Shown: piece after piece, positions 34,358 through 42,841 of the stretch
Numbering within the stretch: position 1 is the first letter of the stretch
How the letters are laid out: the number at the start of each line of letters is the position of its first letter
Assembly (NCBI GenBank): GCA_964469215.1
Contig: CAYXYB010000002.1
Span: forward strand, 1-64,000
Reading direction: 5' to 3'
From: SKPS01 sp964469215
GTDB lineage: Bacteria > Bacteroidota > Bacteroidia > Bacteroidales > SKPS01
Length of the DNA stretch: 64,000 nucleotides
Position numbers and translations under genes: made by a program
Notes under the pieces: generated by a model
The model's input: the letters and a program-made list of their open reading frames with translations, nothing else
The model's database searches: none
What the model was told of the DNA's origin: nothing

Positions 34358-35200
34358 CTAGTACATAAAACTTCTTTGGTCACAGAAAGGAGGACACAGT
34401 CCGGCTCCGGTAGGATTGACAACATACAGTAATTCTGTGTAATTCATATTGGTTCCATCTACTCCACAAACGATCATTGCTGCTGTGCCATCTTCTCCTC
34501 TTGCAAGATAGATCCTGAATCCATTAAGATCAGGATACTCGGTAGCAATGGTTTTCATTGTTAAGTACATATCTTTTGATACGCAGAAGGAATTCACAAT
34601 ACCTTCTGTAACAACACTATCGCTCTGATATGCAAGAATCAGTTGTCTGGCATCATCAGCAGAAATTTGCTGGTCGTACTCAAACAGAATCATAGGGCTT
34701 TTCTCACCTTGCAGTAATATGCTCTCATTATCACAAACTTCAGGGCAAAATCCTGAATTTTCCTTGTCAGTAACCAGGATTATCTGATGGTTGTCACTTC
34801 CTTTATCATTAGCTGCACACAAGATAAAGACCTCCTTGTTGAATTCTGTGTCAAAGCCGGGATAAAACCTTATTGCCAAAGCATCTGAAGCTTCGAAGAT
34901 GGAATCCATGGCGTTGAACTGGCACAGGCTTAATGTGAATGCATTATGGATTATATTTTCATTTCCATCTGCCCTCTGGAGATATTCCTGAAATAGCTGT
35001 TTTGCGATATCAGGGGCAATCGACTGTGAACAATATTTTGCATCTTCTTTGGGATTGGTGCAACCTAAAGGTGCAAAGACAATACAGAAGGCTGCAATAA
35101 CAAATCCCGTTACAACCAGGATGGGAAAAAGTCCCCTGACCCATGAGATGCCATGACGGCGTGTTTTTGTATTTTGAAAATCGTTAACTTGCTGTTTCAT
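34358..35200 (-). CDS. Exported protein with two copies of a ~97-residue domain
   Basis: A 280-residue protein I do not recognise. A hydrophobic segment (about 23-46) ends in APLGC, a possible lipobox, so it is a lipoprotein or a one-helix anchored protein. The outside part is a tandem duplication: unit 1 (about 62-158, from IAPDIAKQLFQEY to GFCPEVCD) and unit 2 (about 179-276, from ISADDARQLILAY to GLCPPFCD). Each has a helix, a single Cys, a beta region ending in ILVTDKEN or YVVNPTGA, and a CPxxCD motif. Start ATG 35200: the longer frame to 35260 would contain the promoter box at 35228-35235. Confidence 0.65.
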   Translation of the reverse strand: MKQQVNDFQNTKTRRHGISWVRGLFPILVVTGFVIAAFCIVFAPLGCTNPKEDAKYCSQSIAPDIAKQLFQEYLQRADGNENIIHNAFTLSLCQFNAMDSIFEASDALAIRFYPGFDTEFNKEVFILCAANDKGSDNHQIILVTDKENSGFCPEVCDNESILLQGEKSPMILFEYDQQISADDARQLILAYQSDSVVTEGIVNSFCVSKDMYLTMKTIATEYPDLNGFRIYLARGEDGTAAMIVCGVDGTNMNYTELLYVVNPTGAGLCPPFCDQRSFMY

Positions 35201-35227
35201 AGTGGTAGATTTTTGGTTAATAATCTG

Positions 35228-35235
35228 CAAATATA
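35228..35235 (-). promoter_or_regulatory. -7 box (TATATTTG) of the duplicated-domain gene
   Basis: Minus-strand TATATTTG, 28 bp before the ATG at 35200; decides the start of that gene. Confidence 0.6.
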
Positions 35236-35328
35236 CAATCCCATAACCTGTTTTCGACATTGAATGATTAAAATGGGATCATCTTTTCAGGCAACTTTTT
35301 AAGTTCCCGCTGAAATTCGCCGAAATAG

Positions 35329-35352
35329 ACGCAGATATGCGCAGATTTATTT
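35329..35352. repeat. Short CGCAGAT direct repeat
   Basis: ACGCAGAT and GCGCAGAT in close succession inside the 318-bp gene-free stretch 35201-35518, which otherwise shows nothing recognised. CGCAGA-type repeats of this form are often seen in spacers of related genomes (recall, not checked). Confidence 0.4.
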
Positions 35353-35518
35353 TTTCAGAAGAGATTTTTAAGATGGAATTTTCTGGAATAATCCTGTAAC
35401 AAAGTTCTTGAAGGTACATTATGGTAGCTAATGATCCGAGCTCTAGTGAAATGGGTTCCGTATAGGTAATTTTATCAGGTGAAAACCGTTAATCAACCAA
35501 ACCCAGATAATCACCACG

Positions 35519-36226
35519 ATGAAAAAGCCGCCAATCATCTCATCAACACAATTCATTATTCTGATGCTGTTAATCTTCTTGTCTTCAGGAATATCTGCAC
35601 AGAATGAAACTGCCCCTGTGAAGGTGGTTGTAACCGACATGGCCGGCAAGCCAAGGCTGAGTGAGACAGTCTTCCTGACCGACAGTGTGACAAAGAGAAC
35701 CTTCAAAGGGGTGTCGGATGCTAAGGGAGAGTTTGACATCAACCTTCCTGTCGGTGCGATTTACCATATCCGCATCAAAGCAATTGGCGACGACCTTGAC
35801 TGGTCAACACTTGAGATCCCCGGCCTCAAACCCGACGAGTATTATGATTCAGAGACCAAGCTGACCATCCGTTTCGAGCCGGCCAGGACGTTCACCCTGA
35901 ACAATGTTTACTTTGAAACCGGGAAATCCACCTTAAAGCCCTCCTCCTTCGCGGAGCTGGATGAAATTGTGGAGTACATGAAGCTCAAGCATTCTGTACG
36001 TATTGAGATTGCAGGCCACACCGATGATGTGGGAGATGATGCATCCAACATGAAGCTTTCGCAGGACAGAGCAGACGCGGTTCGGGGTTATCTTTTAAGG
36101 AAAGGTATTGCACCGGTGCGTGTGGTCTCCGTAGGTTATGGTGAAACCAAGCCTGTTGCATATAACGATACCCCGGAAGGGCGAAGTAAAAACCGGAGGA
36201 CAGAGGTTATCATACTTGCTGAATGA
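35519..36226 (+). CDS. OmpA-family peptidoglycan-binding protein
   Basis: A 235-residue periplasmic or outer-membrane-associated protein. Signal peptide to about residue 28 (SSGISAQ). Residues 32-105 look like a beta-sandwich with VVVTDMAGKPRLSETVFL and GEFDINLPVGAIYHI, a carboxypeptidase-regulatory-like domain. The C-terminal OmpA-like domain (about 125-233) has FETGKSTLKPSSFAELDE, the diaminopimelate-binding GHTDDVGDDASNMKLSQDRADAVRGYL (Asp and Arg both kept) and GRSKNRRTEVII. It should tie a surface or periplasmic structure to the wall. No partner is evident in the adjacent genes. Confidence 0.88.
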   Translation: MKKPPIISSTQFIILMLLIFLSSGISAQNETAPVKVVVTDMAGKPRLSETVFLTDSVTKRTFKGVSDAKGEFDINLPVGAIYHIRIKAIGDDLDWSTLEIPGLKPDEYYDSETKLTIRFEPARTFTLNNVYFETGKSTLKPSSFAELDEIVEYMKLKHSVRIEIAGHTDDVGDDASNMKLSQDRADAVRGYLLRKGIAPVRVVSVGYGETKPVAYNDTPEGRSKNRRTEVIILAE

Positions 36227-36242
36227 TGAGATAACTGTAATT

Positions 36243-36335
36243 TTTTTAACCACTTAGGCACTTGGTTCACTTAGAATTACTTAGAGTTTTTCTAAGTGTT
36301 TCTTAGTGATCTTAGTGTCTTAATGGTTATTTAAA
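36243..36335. repeat. Imperfect inverted repeat built of CACTTAG / CTAAGTG-type units
   Basis: AACCACTTAGGCACTTGG on one side and CTTAGTGTCTTAATGGTT on the other, with CACTTAG, TACTTAG, CTAAGTG, CTTAGTG, CTTAGTG in between and a T-run in the middle. It can form a long stem and may also end transcription of the OmpA gene. Confidence 0.65.
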
Positions 36336-36455
36336 AATTGGTGAACTTTCTTTCATCAGTAAGCAAAAAACTGTTTATTTTTAGAACTCCTTATTTATCA
36401 AACAAAGTTAAGCCTGAACAATCATCCCAAATCTAAAAATTAATGACCTGACAAG

Positions 36456-38861
36456 ATGAAAATCAAACATTTACTTTTTACAGCATTTCTTTCGCCATTA
36501 TTCTGTTTTTCCCAGACGCCGGTCACAAAAACCCTGATCTCCACCTCCTCCAACATTTACAGCACCCTTGTGGTTGAGCAGACCTGCCTGCATGTGAACC
36601 CAGACCTGAATACCCTGATTTTCACCCACAGGGCAAACCCGTCAGGCGGCCTGTCAACCTCAAGCGGGCATATTGTTGTCTCCCGTTCACTCAACGGCGG
36701 AGCCACATGGCAGCCTATGGTAATCACTTCAGGTACAAACGAGAACAGGTATCCCTCGGGTGTTATTTACAACCCCACAGGGAATACGAATCCGGCTAAT
36801 GCATACGCAGTAGCTGTTGGTCCTACCGCCGTAGGGAGTGCCTGGACACAGAACTACTTCGCCAGCGGCCGGCTCGACAGCACCCTTTTCAACTCCACCT
36901 ATGAAAACAGCACCAACGGATACCTTGTCAGAAACGGCCTTCAGACTTACGGCACCCGTTTCCATGTTGCGTGTTCCGAAGTGCTGAACGAGACATACAT
37001 CAACACCCATATATATAATGGTATATGGAATCCTACCCTGAACAAGGTTGACTGGAGCAAGGTGACTTTTTATCACCCTTTCAGAAAGGTGGGTAACACC
37101 ACTTACAATTATTTAACCCACATGGCATGGGCACCCGACGGTAGTGTGGGATACATATACTTCATCGGCATAGACAGCATTTACAATACGATGATGTATC
37201 CGGTAGTATACAAGTCTTTAAACAACGGGCAGACATGGACACAACTGCCTTTCTTTAACTTTGCAACCCTGCCGTCACTTACCAGCTACATCTGGCCACC
37301 CACTACCGGTGCAATTAAGCCTTACTTCCTGACTTCGAGCGATGCTGTTGTAGACTCTGCCGGACAATTGCATATTACAGGATTAATCGTCGGTGCATAT
37401 TCAAACCACCCTGACTCGGCAATCTACATGTATTCAGGCGAGCCCGGTAAGATATTCAACATCTACACCACACCCACTGGTGGCTGGGGAGCAATGCTTA
37501 TTGACAGCCTGAAGACAAAGCCTTATCAGGATATTTATTTAGCCAATATCATAATCGACTGCAGGATACAATCCACAAGAAATGCACAGGGAACAAAGAT
37601 ATTCAGTGTCTGGGCTGATACTGATCCTCTCTATTCAACAGAAAACGAATTTCCGGACATTATTGGTTGCGGTTGGAATATCACCGCCAATAATACTCTT
37701 ACTCCTGTGAAAAATTTCACAAAGAACACAACCTTTGATGGTTCTAATTATTTCCATTTTGTATCCCCTGTGATCCTCGAGAGCGGAACTACATATAAAA
37801 TTCCTGTTACCACCACCGATCCGGGTCAAACAGATTTATTGCCGGCCACCCATAAGTATGTATCAGGTATTGAATTCACTGCTGCCGACTTTATCCCATA
37901 CAGTATTTCACCGATGGGGTCAGTTACCATGTGCAACGGGGAAACAGTAGTGTTAAGCACGAACCATATCCCTGGCAACACATACCAATGGAAGAAGGAT
38001 GGTGTTAACATAACCGGGGCCACCGGATCATCATATAATGCAACACAATCCGGCACCTATGTCCTTGTTACCAACAATACCAACACCTCCAATGCTGTTG
38101 TTGTAACGGTAAATCCTGCACCCCTGACCGTGGTCACACCTGCAGGGCCGATCTACCTGTGCCCCTGGGATTCTGTCACTCTCCAGTGCTACACTGACAC
38201 ATCCCTCTCCTACCAGTGGATGAACAACAATAGCATCATACCGGGAGCAACCAATCCGGATATCATCGTCAAAACCAACGGCTCCTACACTGTAAAGGTT
38301 ACCAACTCGTTTTTATGTGAGGCCATGTCCAACCCTGTAATAGTGGCTGTCCTCGATGGCCCCGTACAGCCTGTAATAAACGGCCCCGATACCGCCCCTC
38401 ATTCGTTATCACACACCTATTCCATCATACCGCAAACGGGTGCAGCTTACCTTTGGAATGTTAACAACGGAACCATTACGGGTGGAGCCAACACGCATCT
38501 GGTAACAGTCATCTGGGACAACACCATACAGGGCAGTATCATGGTGGATGTCATCAAGTCAGGTTGCCACCTGTATGACACCATGGAGGTGGTAATAGGC
38601 AATCCCGGAATAACGGAGTACGGACAGGACAAGATTCATATTTTTCCCAATCCAGTAAGCGGCTTGCTATTTCTGAACGGTAAAGAGGAAATTGGAGTGG
38701 TCACCCTTTCCACACTGGATGGCAGGATTGTTTACCGGGGCAGATACAACGGAAGTATTGATTGTTCCGGCCTTCCGGCCGGGGTATATATTCTCACAAT
38801 GGAAGAGGTTAATGCGGAGTGCAGCGGGGTTGAGCTTAAGGTTAATGTTATTAAATTTTAA
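36456..38861 (+). CDS. Large T9SS type A cargo protein with sialidase-like propeller and Ig-like domains
   Basis: An 801-residue secreted protein. Signal peptide 1-20 (LFCFSQ). Residues about 25-450 show repeated SLNGGATWQPM, SLNNGQTWTQL Asp-box-like motifs of a BNR/sialidase-type beta-propeller (glycan binding or cleavage possible; catalytic arginines not identified). Two Ig-like domains follow (about 485-550 with TYQWKKDGVNI and about 560-630 with SYQWMNNNSI), then a PKD-like domain (about 640-715) and a type A sorting domain from IHIFPNP to the end. It is exported by T9SS and displayed or released. Stand-alone gene. Confidence 0.85.
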   Translation: MKIKHLLFTAFLSPLFCFSQTPVTKTLISTSSNIYSTLVVEQTCLHVNPDLNTLIFTHRANPSGGLSTSSGHIVVSRSLNGGATWQPMVITSGTNENRYPSGVIYNPTGNTNPANAYAVAVGPTAVGSAWTQNYFASGRLDSTLFNSTYENSTNGYLVRNGLQTYGTRFHVACSEVLNETYINTHIYNGIWNPTLNKVDWSKVTFYHPFRKVGNTTYNYLTHMAWAPDGSVGYIYFIGIDSIYNTMMYPVVYKSLNNGQTWTQLPFFNFATLPSLTSYIWPPTTGAIKPYFLTSSDAVVDSAGQLHITGLIVGAYSNHPDSAIYMYSGEPGKIFNIYTTPTGGWGAMLIDSLKTKPYQDIYLANIIIDCRIQSTRNAQGTKIFSVWADTDPLYSTENEFPDIIGCGWNITANNTLTPVKNFTKNTTFDGSNYFHFVSPVILESGTTYKIPVTTTDPGQTDLLPATHKYVSGIEFTAADFIPYSISPMGSVTMCNGETVVLSTNHIPGNTYQWKKDGVNITGATGSSYNATQSGTYVLVTNNTNTSNAVVVTVNPAPLTVVTPAGPIYLCPWDSVTLQCYTDTSLSYQWMNNNSIIPGATNPDIIVKTNGSYTVKVTNSFLCEAMSNPVIVAVLDGPVQPVINGPDTAPHSLSHTYSIIPQTGAAYLWNVNNGTITGGANTHLVTVIWDNTIQGSIMVDVIKSGCHLYDTMEVVIGNPGITEYGQDKIHIFPNPVSGLLFLNGKEEIGVVTLSTLDGRIVYRGRYNGSIDCSGLPAGVYILTMEEVNAECSGVELKVNVIKF

Positions 38862-38934
38862 CCGGAAATCTTAAAAGATATTCTTCAGCAACTAATACAT
38901 TATCAGATAAATTCAAATGGACACAGGTTTAAGA

Positions 38935-40557
38935 TTACCTGACTGCCACCTGCAGGATATTAGTTTTTCCAAGGCCTTTGTTGTTGATAATTGCCGCTGA
39001 AACAGAGTGATCGGCATTGTTATTCAGCCATACAACTTCGATCCATTGTTTGCCACGCCGGGTTACCACTCCCCCTTTGACGCTCCAGCGAACCTCTTCG
39101 CCCATGTGGTTTATTGCTGCGTATCTTGAAACCTTCATCGTCCGGTCAACTTCAGCAGGGCCTGCAATACGGAGAGGGTCGCCTGCTAGCTTGCTGTAAA
39201 AAAAACCTGTGATATCGTTACGTATCATATCGAAAACGGCAGGATCATCCGCCTGTGGTTCATGATGCCCCCCTTCAATGGTGTTTAGCGACACCTCTAG
39301 CCCAAGTAGCTTCATATGATCATAAATGGGTTTTGAGCCGTATACCTTTGTTGTGAAAAAAGCTGTCAACCGTTTGTCGATTTTGCTGAAAGGGTAGTCG
39401 TACCCATAGGGCACAATCCTGTCTGCGGTGCCGTGGATCATGTGGACAGGGATTTTTTCATCCTTAGTAATGATATTCAGATCGGTAAGGCCGCCCCAGA
39501 GGCTCACCACACCGTTAATGGTGAACTTCCCCCTGTTTCTGTTTGTGCTGCAGTCGAGACAACCCAGCTCCTTACGCAGACCAAACAGGCTGCTCCGTGA
39601 ACTTCCCCACTTCTCGTGATCCTCCATAAAGGCGGTAAAAAGAGAATAAAATCCACCGGCACTGTTTCCGATAAGAAACACCTGACCTGGGTCGATCTTA
39701 AATATTTCACTGTTATCGGAAAGATATCTTAATGCAGCCCTGGCATCCTGTATTCCACGGTATATGGCACGTTCGAGCTGAGAATACATGCCGGGTATAA
39801 AAGGGTATCCGAGTCTGTAGTTAATAGAAGCAACCACATACCCGCACTGCGCATAATAGGTTGACAGCCGGCTGGAAAGTTCATCTCTTTTATCGCCCAC
39901 GACAAAGGCTCCTCCATGCATCATCAGAATCAATGGACGTTTCTCCATTGAGTCGTCGGCAGGTGTAAATATGTCCATATCGAGCCTGATGCTATCGCTG
40001 AACATATTGAGGGTGACATCCGACAACACGGTGAGTATTATATTAGGGTATGCAGACGGTGACAAGTCGGTCATGGATTTGGAAGCGTAATATCCCGGGG
40101 CGTAACCGTAAGTGCGTTCGGAACGGATTGCTCTCTGAAAAACAGGCTTCCTGTATCTTTCAGAAATTCGTGGAATTGACACTGCCGGCATTGCCCTGAA
40201 AAATGTCCTGCCACCTCCCGGTGAAATCAGCAGATAACCCTGGTCAGATTTTGTCAGAGATCCTCTTAATTCAATCTCAGGATGATCACTGAATGTAAAA
40301 ACAAGTTCCTTACGGCCTGGTTTCGCCTCGAAAGAATGCAGACCCGACAACGCTGTTCCGGTGAGTATGTAGTTACCCTTCACAACAGCACCATCTTCAA
40401 TGAAAATAAGGGCCAGCTGCTTTTCATCCGAAACAAACCACACCCCCTTCGACAGGTCGGTTACCATTCTGATCTTTCTGTCGCACCCCTGATGGAAAAG
40501 CATCACTCCAAGAATGAAAAATGCAATTATCCAGTTTATCCTCCGTGTCATTATCAT
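38935..40557 (-). CDS. Alpha/beta-hydrolase esterase lipoprotein
   Basis: A 540-residue precursor with a lipobox (MLFHQGC, about residue 25). Residues 30-130 form a beta-rich domain of unknown type. The alpha/beta hydrolase of the carboxylesterase/BD-FAE kind follows: oxyanion-hole HGGAFVVGDKRDE, nucleophile IGNSAGGFYS, Asp in HGTADRIVPYGYD and His in EGGHHEPQ. A C-terminal beta region (about 460-540) has WSVKGGVVTRRGKQWIEVVW. Substrate unknown; such enzymes often deacylate polysaccharides. ATGs at 40557 and 40551 are both possible; the longer frame from a TTG at 40593 is unlikely. Confidence 0.82.
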   Translation of the reverse strand: MIMTRRINWIIAFFILGVMLFHQGCDRKIRMVTDLSKGVWFVSDEKQLALIFIEDGAVVKGNYILTGTALSGLHSFEAKPGRKELVFTFSDHPEIELRGSLTKSDQGYLLISPGGGRTFFRAMPAVSIPRISERYRKPVFQRAIRSERTYGYAPGYYASKSMTDLSPSAYPNIILTVLSDVTLNMFSDSIRLDMDIFTPADDSMEKRPLILMMHGGAFVVGDKRDELSSRLSTYYAQCGYVVASINYRLGYPFIPGMYSQLERAIYRGIQDARAALRYLSDNSEIFKIDPGQVFLIGNSAGGFYSLFTAFMEDHEKWGSSRSSLFGLRKELGCLDCSTNRNRGKFTINGVVSLWGGLTDLNIITKDEKIPVHMIHGTADRIVPYGYDYPFSKIDKRLTAFFTTKVYGSKPIYDHMKLLGLEVSLNTIEGGHHEPQADDPAVFDMIRNDITGFFYSKLAGDPLRIAGPAEVDRTMKVSRYAAINHMGEEVRWSVKGGVVTRRGKQWIEVVWLNNNADHSVSAAIINNKGLGKTNILQVAVR

Positions 40558-40715
40558 CGCATGTAATTTGTTGTCAATTTTACCTATCCGCAAATTTCAG
40601 AAATTTCCAAACAAAATTGGATTAAATTTTTTTTGACATTTTATCTGAACTCCATGCAACATTTCAACCTGAAAAAGTATCTATTTTATCTAATTAACTT
40701 CAATATTTTACTCTT

Positions 40716-41684
40716 ATGAAAAAATTATCATTGTTACAGTTCTTTCTTTTGTCAGCTTTTCTGACATTATCAGGGCAGTCTTTTGATTTCAGGATGCCCA
40801 ACAGCAATTTCGTCCTCATCCCGGGTGGAGGTTTTGAGAGCCATGCATGGGTAGATGTTCCTCAAGGTGATTCGGTAATTCTAACAACATCAGTCGGGCC
40901 GGGGTTGATGGCAGTATTTCAACCCTCCATTGTCAGGCAATCATGCCTTGTTTACATTGTGGTGATCTCCACAGACAGCACTCTGGCACAGCAGCAGAGC
41001 ATGTCTGTATGTGCCCGTCATAACAACGACAGCATTACCAGGGTGCTTGATATCCGAAATAACAACGACGGCCATGGTTTTTACCTGATAGACTCTGCCA
41101 GGACATGGCTCGATACGGTTTATGGTTATCTGAAACATTCATTTCCTACACAGAAGATATTCCTGAACAATCTTCAACAGCTTCCCTGGGCATCTTGTTT
41201 CCCGTACCCTCCCCTTCTGGTTGTTACTCACCACCTTTTTATCCACGAAAACTGGCGGGCAACGGTTTTGTGGCATAATATGATCCCACCGGACGACTGG
41301 GTTAAGGTTTATATATATAATGAAGAGATTGACAGTTGTTATGGTGTTAAGATCGACACCTGGGGAGATTTCAGCCTGATACCATGCGAGATCATGCATT
41401 ACAATCAGCAGGATACTATAATGAACATCTATGACATTCCGGAAGGTCCGGTATTCAGGCTGTGGCCAAATCCTGCGGATGACAAGCTTTTCATCAGTTT
41501 CAATGAGGAAATAAGGGATGCTGTTCAGCTTACTGTCATGAATATGGAAGGCCGCATCATCCAAAAAACGGAATTAAAAGACAGGGAATACTGCATCGAC
41601 ATCAACCATCTTCCTGCCGGCATCTACGCTGTTATGGCCGGTAAATCTGATAGATGCAGGATGTTGAAATTTGTTAAAAGGTGA
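40716..41684 (+). CDS. T9SS type A cargo protein
   Basis: A 322-residue secreted protein. Signal peptide to about residue 22 (LTLSGQS). The cargo part (25-230) is beta-rich with few Cys and I recognise no family. The C-terminal sorting domain runs from FRLWPNPADDKLFISF to AGIYAVMAGKSDRCRMLKFVKR. It lies 15 bp from the convergent SagB-type gene; no operon partner. Confidence 0.83.
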   Translation: MKKLSLLQFFLLSAFLTLSGQSFDFRMPNSNFVLIPGGGFESHAWVDVPQGDSVILTTSVGPGLMAVFQPSIVRQSCLVYIVVISTDSTLAQQQSMSVCARHNNDSITRVLDIRNNNDGHGFYLIDSARTWLDTVYGYLKHSFPTQKIFLNNLQQLPWASCFPYPPLLVVTHHLFIHENWRATVLWHNMIPPDDWVKVYIYNEEIDSCYGVKIDTWGDFSLIPCEIMHYNQQDTIMNIYDIPEGPVFRLWPNPADDKLFISFNEEIRDAVQLTVMNMEGRIIQKTELKDREYCIDINHLPAGIYAVMAGKSDRCRMLKFVKR

Positions 41685-41698
41685 AAACAAAAGGGTTC

Positions 41699-42514
41699 CT
41701 ATTGTTTTTCGCCGAAAGGTAACAGATATAGCACTTTTTCCCCGGCTGGTACTTTAATAATGTCGTCAAGTTGTTCATCGTTAAATGCCCCGACAGCGCA
41801 AGTTGCCAAACCCATTGCTGTGGTTTGCAGGTAAACGTTTTGTGCCGAATGGCCAATATCCATACAGAGGTACCTGTCTGCTCCCCTTTCACCATAACGG
41901 CCTGTGATCCTTGGATATACTGCTGTATATATCAGGCTTGCAGGAGCCTGGGCAAGCATCTTCTGTCCGAGGCATGCTTCGGCAACATCCTTCCTGATAT
42001 CACCTGAGGAATAGAGTGTGATGGCATTCTGATCAGGGATGTACCGGTATAGCCCCGGATCCAGCCCCCTAACATTCCCTGCCATAAGATATATCTCGAG
42101 AGGATATGTTGCACCGGCACTGGGAGCTGTACGCAGCCAACGCTTCGAATATGTGGTTGAATCAGAGATGCCGTATGCTGACCACAGCACCTGCGATACC
42201 TGTTCAAGTGAAAGGGGAGTATCTTTGTAGCTACGCACCGAACGACGCTTCTGAAGACTCTCCTCCACAGTCACGACTCCTTTCAGGGAGGGAGCAGGAA
42301 GTTTTATTACTGATGTTTGCATTGTAGTTTGATGTTGAGGTTGATGTTGAGGTTGAGGTTGAGGTTGATGTTGAGGTTGATGTTGAGATTTGGTGTCCGT
42401 AACATTGGATTTCGACATGCCTTTGCCTGAAAAAAGCAACTGGCTCATGCCCAGTGAAACCAGCAACATAAACGACATAAGTACAATACCAGGAATGATA
42501 TAACGCTTTGCCAT
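41699..42514 (-). CDS. SagB/ThcOx-type nitroreductase-like oxidoreductase, membrane-anchored
   Basis: A 271-residue protein. One N-terminal membrane helix (about 6-28), then a low-complexity QPQH linker (about 45-62, from a 6-bp tandem repeat in the DNA), then an FMN-dependent nitroreductase-fold domain (about 75-270): RRSVRSYKDTPLSLEQVSQVLWSAYG, TAPSAGATYPLEIYLM, APASLIYTAVYPR, MDIGHSAQNVYLQTTAMGLATCAVGAF and a LPFGEKQ end. In peptide-toxin clusters SagB oxidises azolines, but stand-alone members like this have unknown substrates. The helix puts the domain outside the cytoplasm, which is unusual for a flavoprotein of this family. Confidence 0.82.
   Translation of the reverse strand: MAKRYIIPGIVLMSFMLLVSLGMSQLLFSGKGMSKSNVTDTKSQHQPQHQPQPQPQHQPQHQTTMQTSVIKLPAPSLKGVVTVEESLQKRRSVRSYKDTPLSLEQVSQVLWSAYGISDSTTYSKRWLRTAPSAGATYPLEIYLMAGNVRGLDPGLYRYIPDQNAITLYSSGDIRKDVAEACLGQKMLAQAPASLIYTAVYPRITGRYGERGADRYLCMDIGHSAQNVYLQTTAMGLATCAVGAFNDEQLDDIIKVPAGEKVLYLLPFGEKQ
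42334..42387. repeat. In-frame hexamer repeat in the SagB-like gene (GTTGAG/GTTGAT)
   Basis: Nine 6-bp units on the plus strand, coding on the minus strand for alternating Gln-Pro/Gln-His. Length changes by whole units keep the frame, so this varies linker length rather than switching the gene off. Confidence 0.85.
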
Positions 42515-42559
42515 GATTGTGGGATTTTGATGTAAAAATAGATATTTTTTGGGAAATCA

Positions 42560-42608
42560 GCTGTTGGCTGTTGGCTTTTAGCTGTTGGCTGTTGGCTGTT
42601 GGCTGTTT
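42560..42608. repeat. Heptamer tandem repeat (GCTGTTG), seven units
   Basis: GCTGTTG, GCTGTTG, GCTTTTA, GCTGTTG, GCTGTTG, GCTGTTG, GCTGTTT in exact 7-nt register, upstream of the SagB-like gene. Part of the 327-bp gene-free stretch 42515-42841, which also holds repeats at 42613-42690, 42769-42787 and 42812-42835. Confidence 0.92.
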
Positions 42609-42612
42609 TTTT

Positions 42613-42690
42613 TATACAGAGGAAATCCGGAGTTAAAAATGAGAACCACAGAGCTCTCTATGAAACTCTTTGCAGCTTTTATGTAAATTT
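42613..42690. repeat. CAGAGG/CACAGAG-type imperfect inverted repeat
   Basis: ATACAGAGGAAATCCGGAG, GAACCACAGAG, CTCTCTATGAAACTC motifs; same type as 30182-30280. Confidence 0.45.
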
Positions 42691-42768
42691 TAGGTTATGA
42701 TTGAGTCAGTTTATGAAAAAATCATATAAAATCATAAACAATTTGCGTCACTTGTGCTGAGCTTTTTT

Positions 42769-42787
42769 CCCTGAGCCTGTCGAAGGG
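42769..42787. repeat. REP-like palindrome CCCTGAGCCTGTCGAAGGG
   Basis: Imperfect palindrome (CCCT...AGGG, with GAGC/GTCGAA core), close to the CCCTGAGCTTGTCGAAGGG element known from spacers of many unrelated bacteria (recall). A partial copy, GTGCTGAGC, lies 16 bp upstream. Confidence 0.6.
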
Positions 42788-42811
42788 TCGAAGCAACTGC
42801 GTTCTATTAAT

Positions 42812-42835
42812 AATCGGGGAATCGGGAGATCGGGA
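42812..42835. repeat. Octamer tandem repeat (AATCGGGG type), three units
   Basis: AATCGGGG, AATCGGGA, GATCGGGA in 8-nt register, ending 6 bp before the stop codon of the next gene. Confidence 0.75.
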
Positions 42836-42841
42836 AACAAT

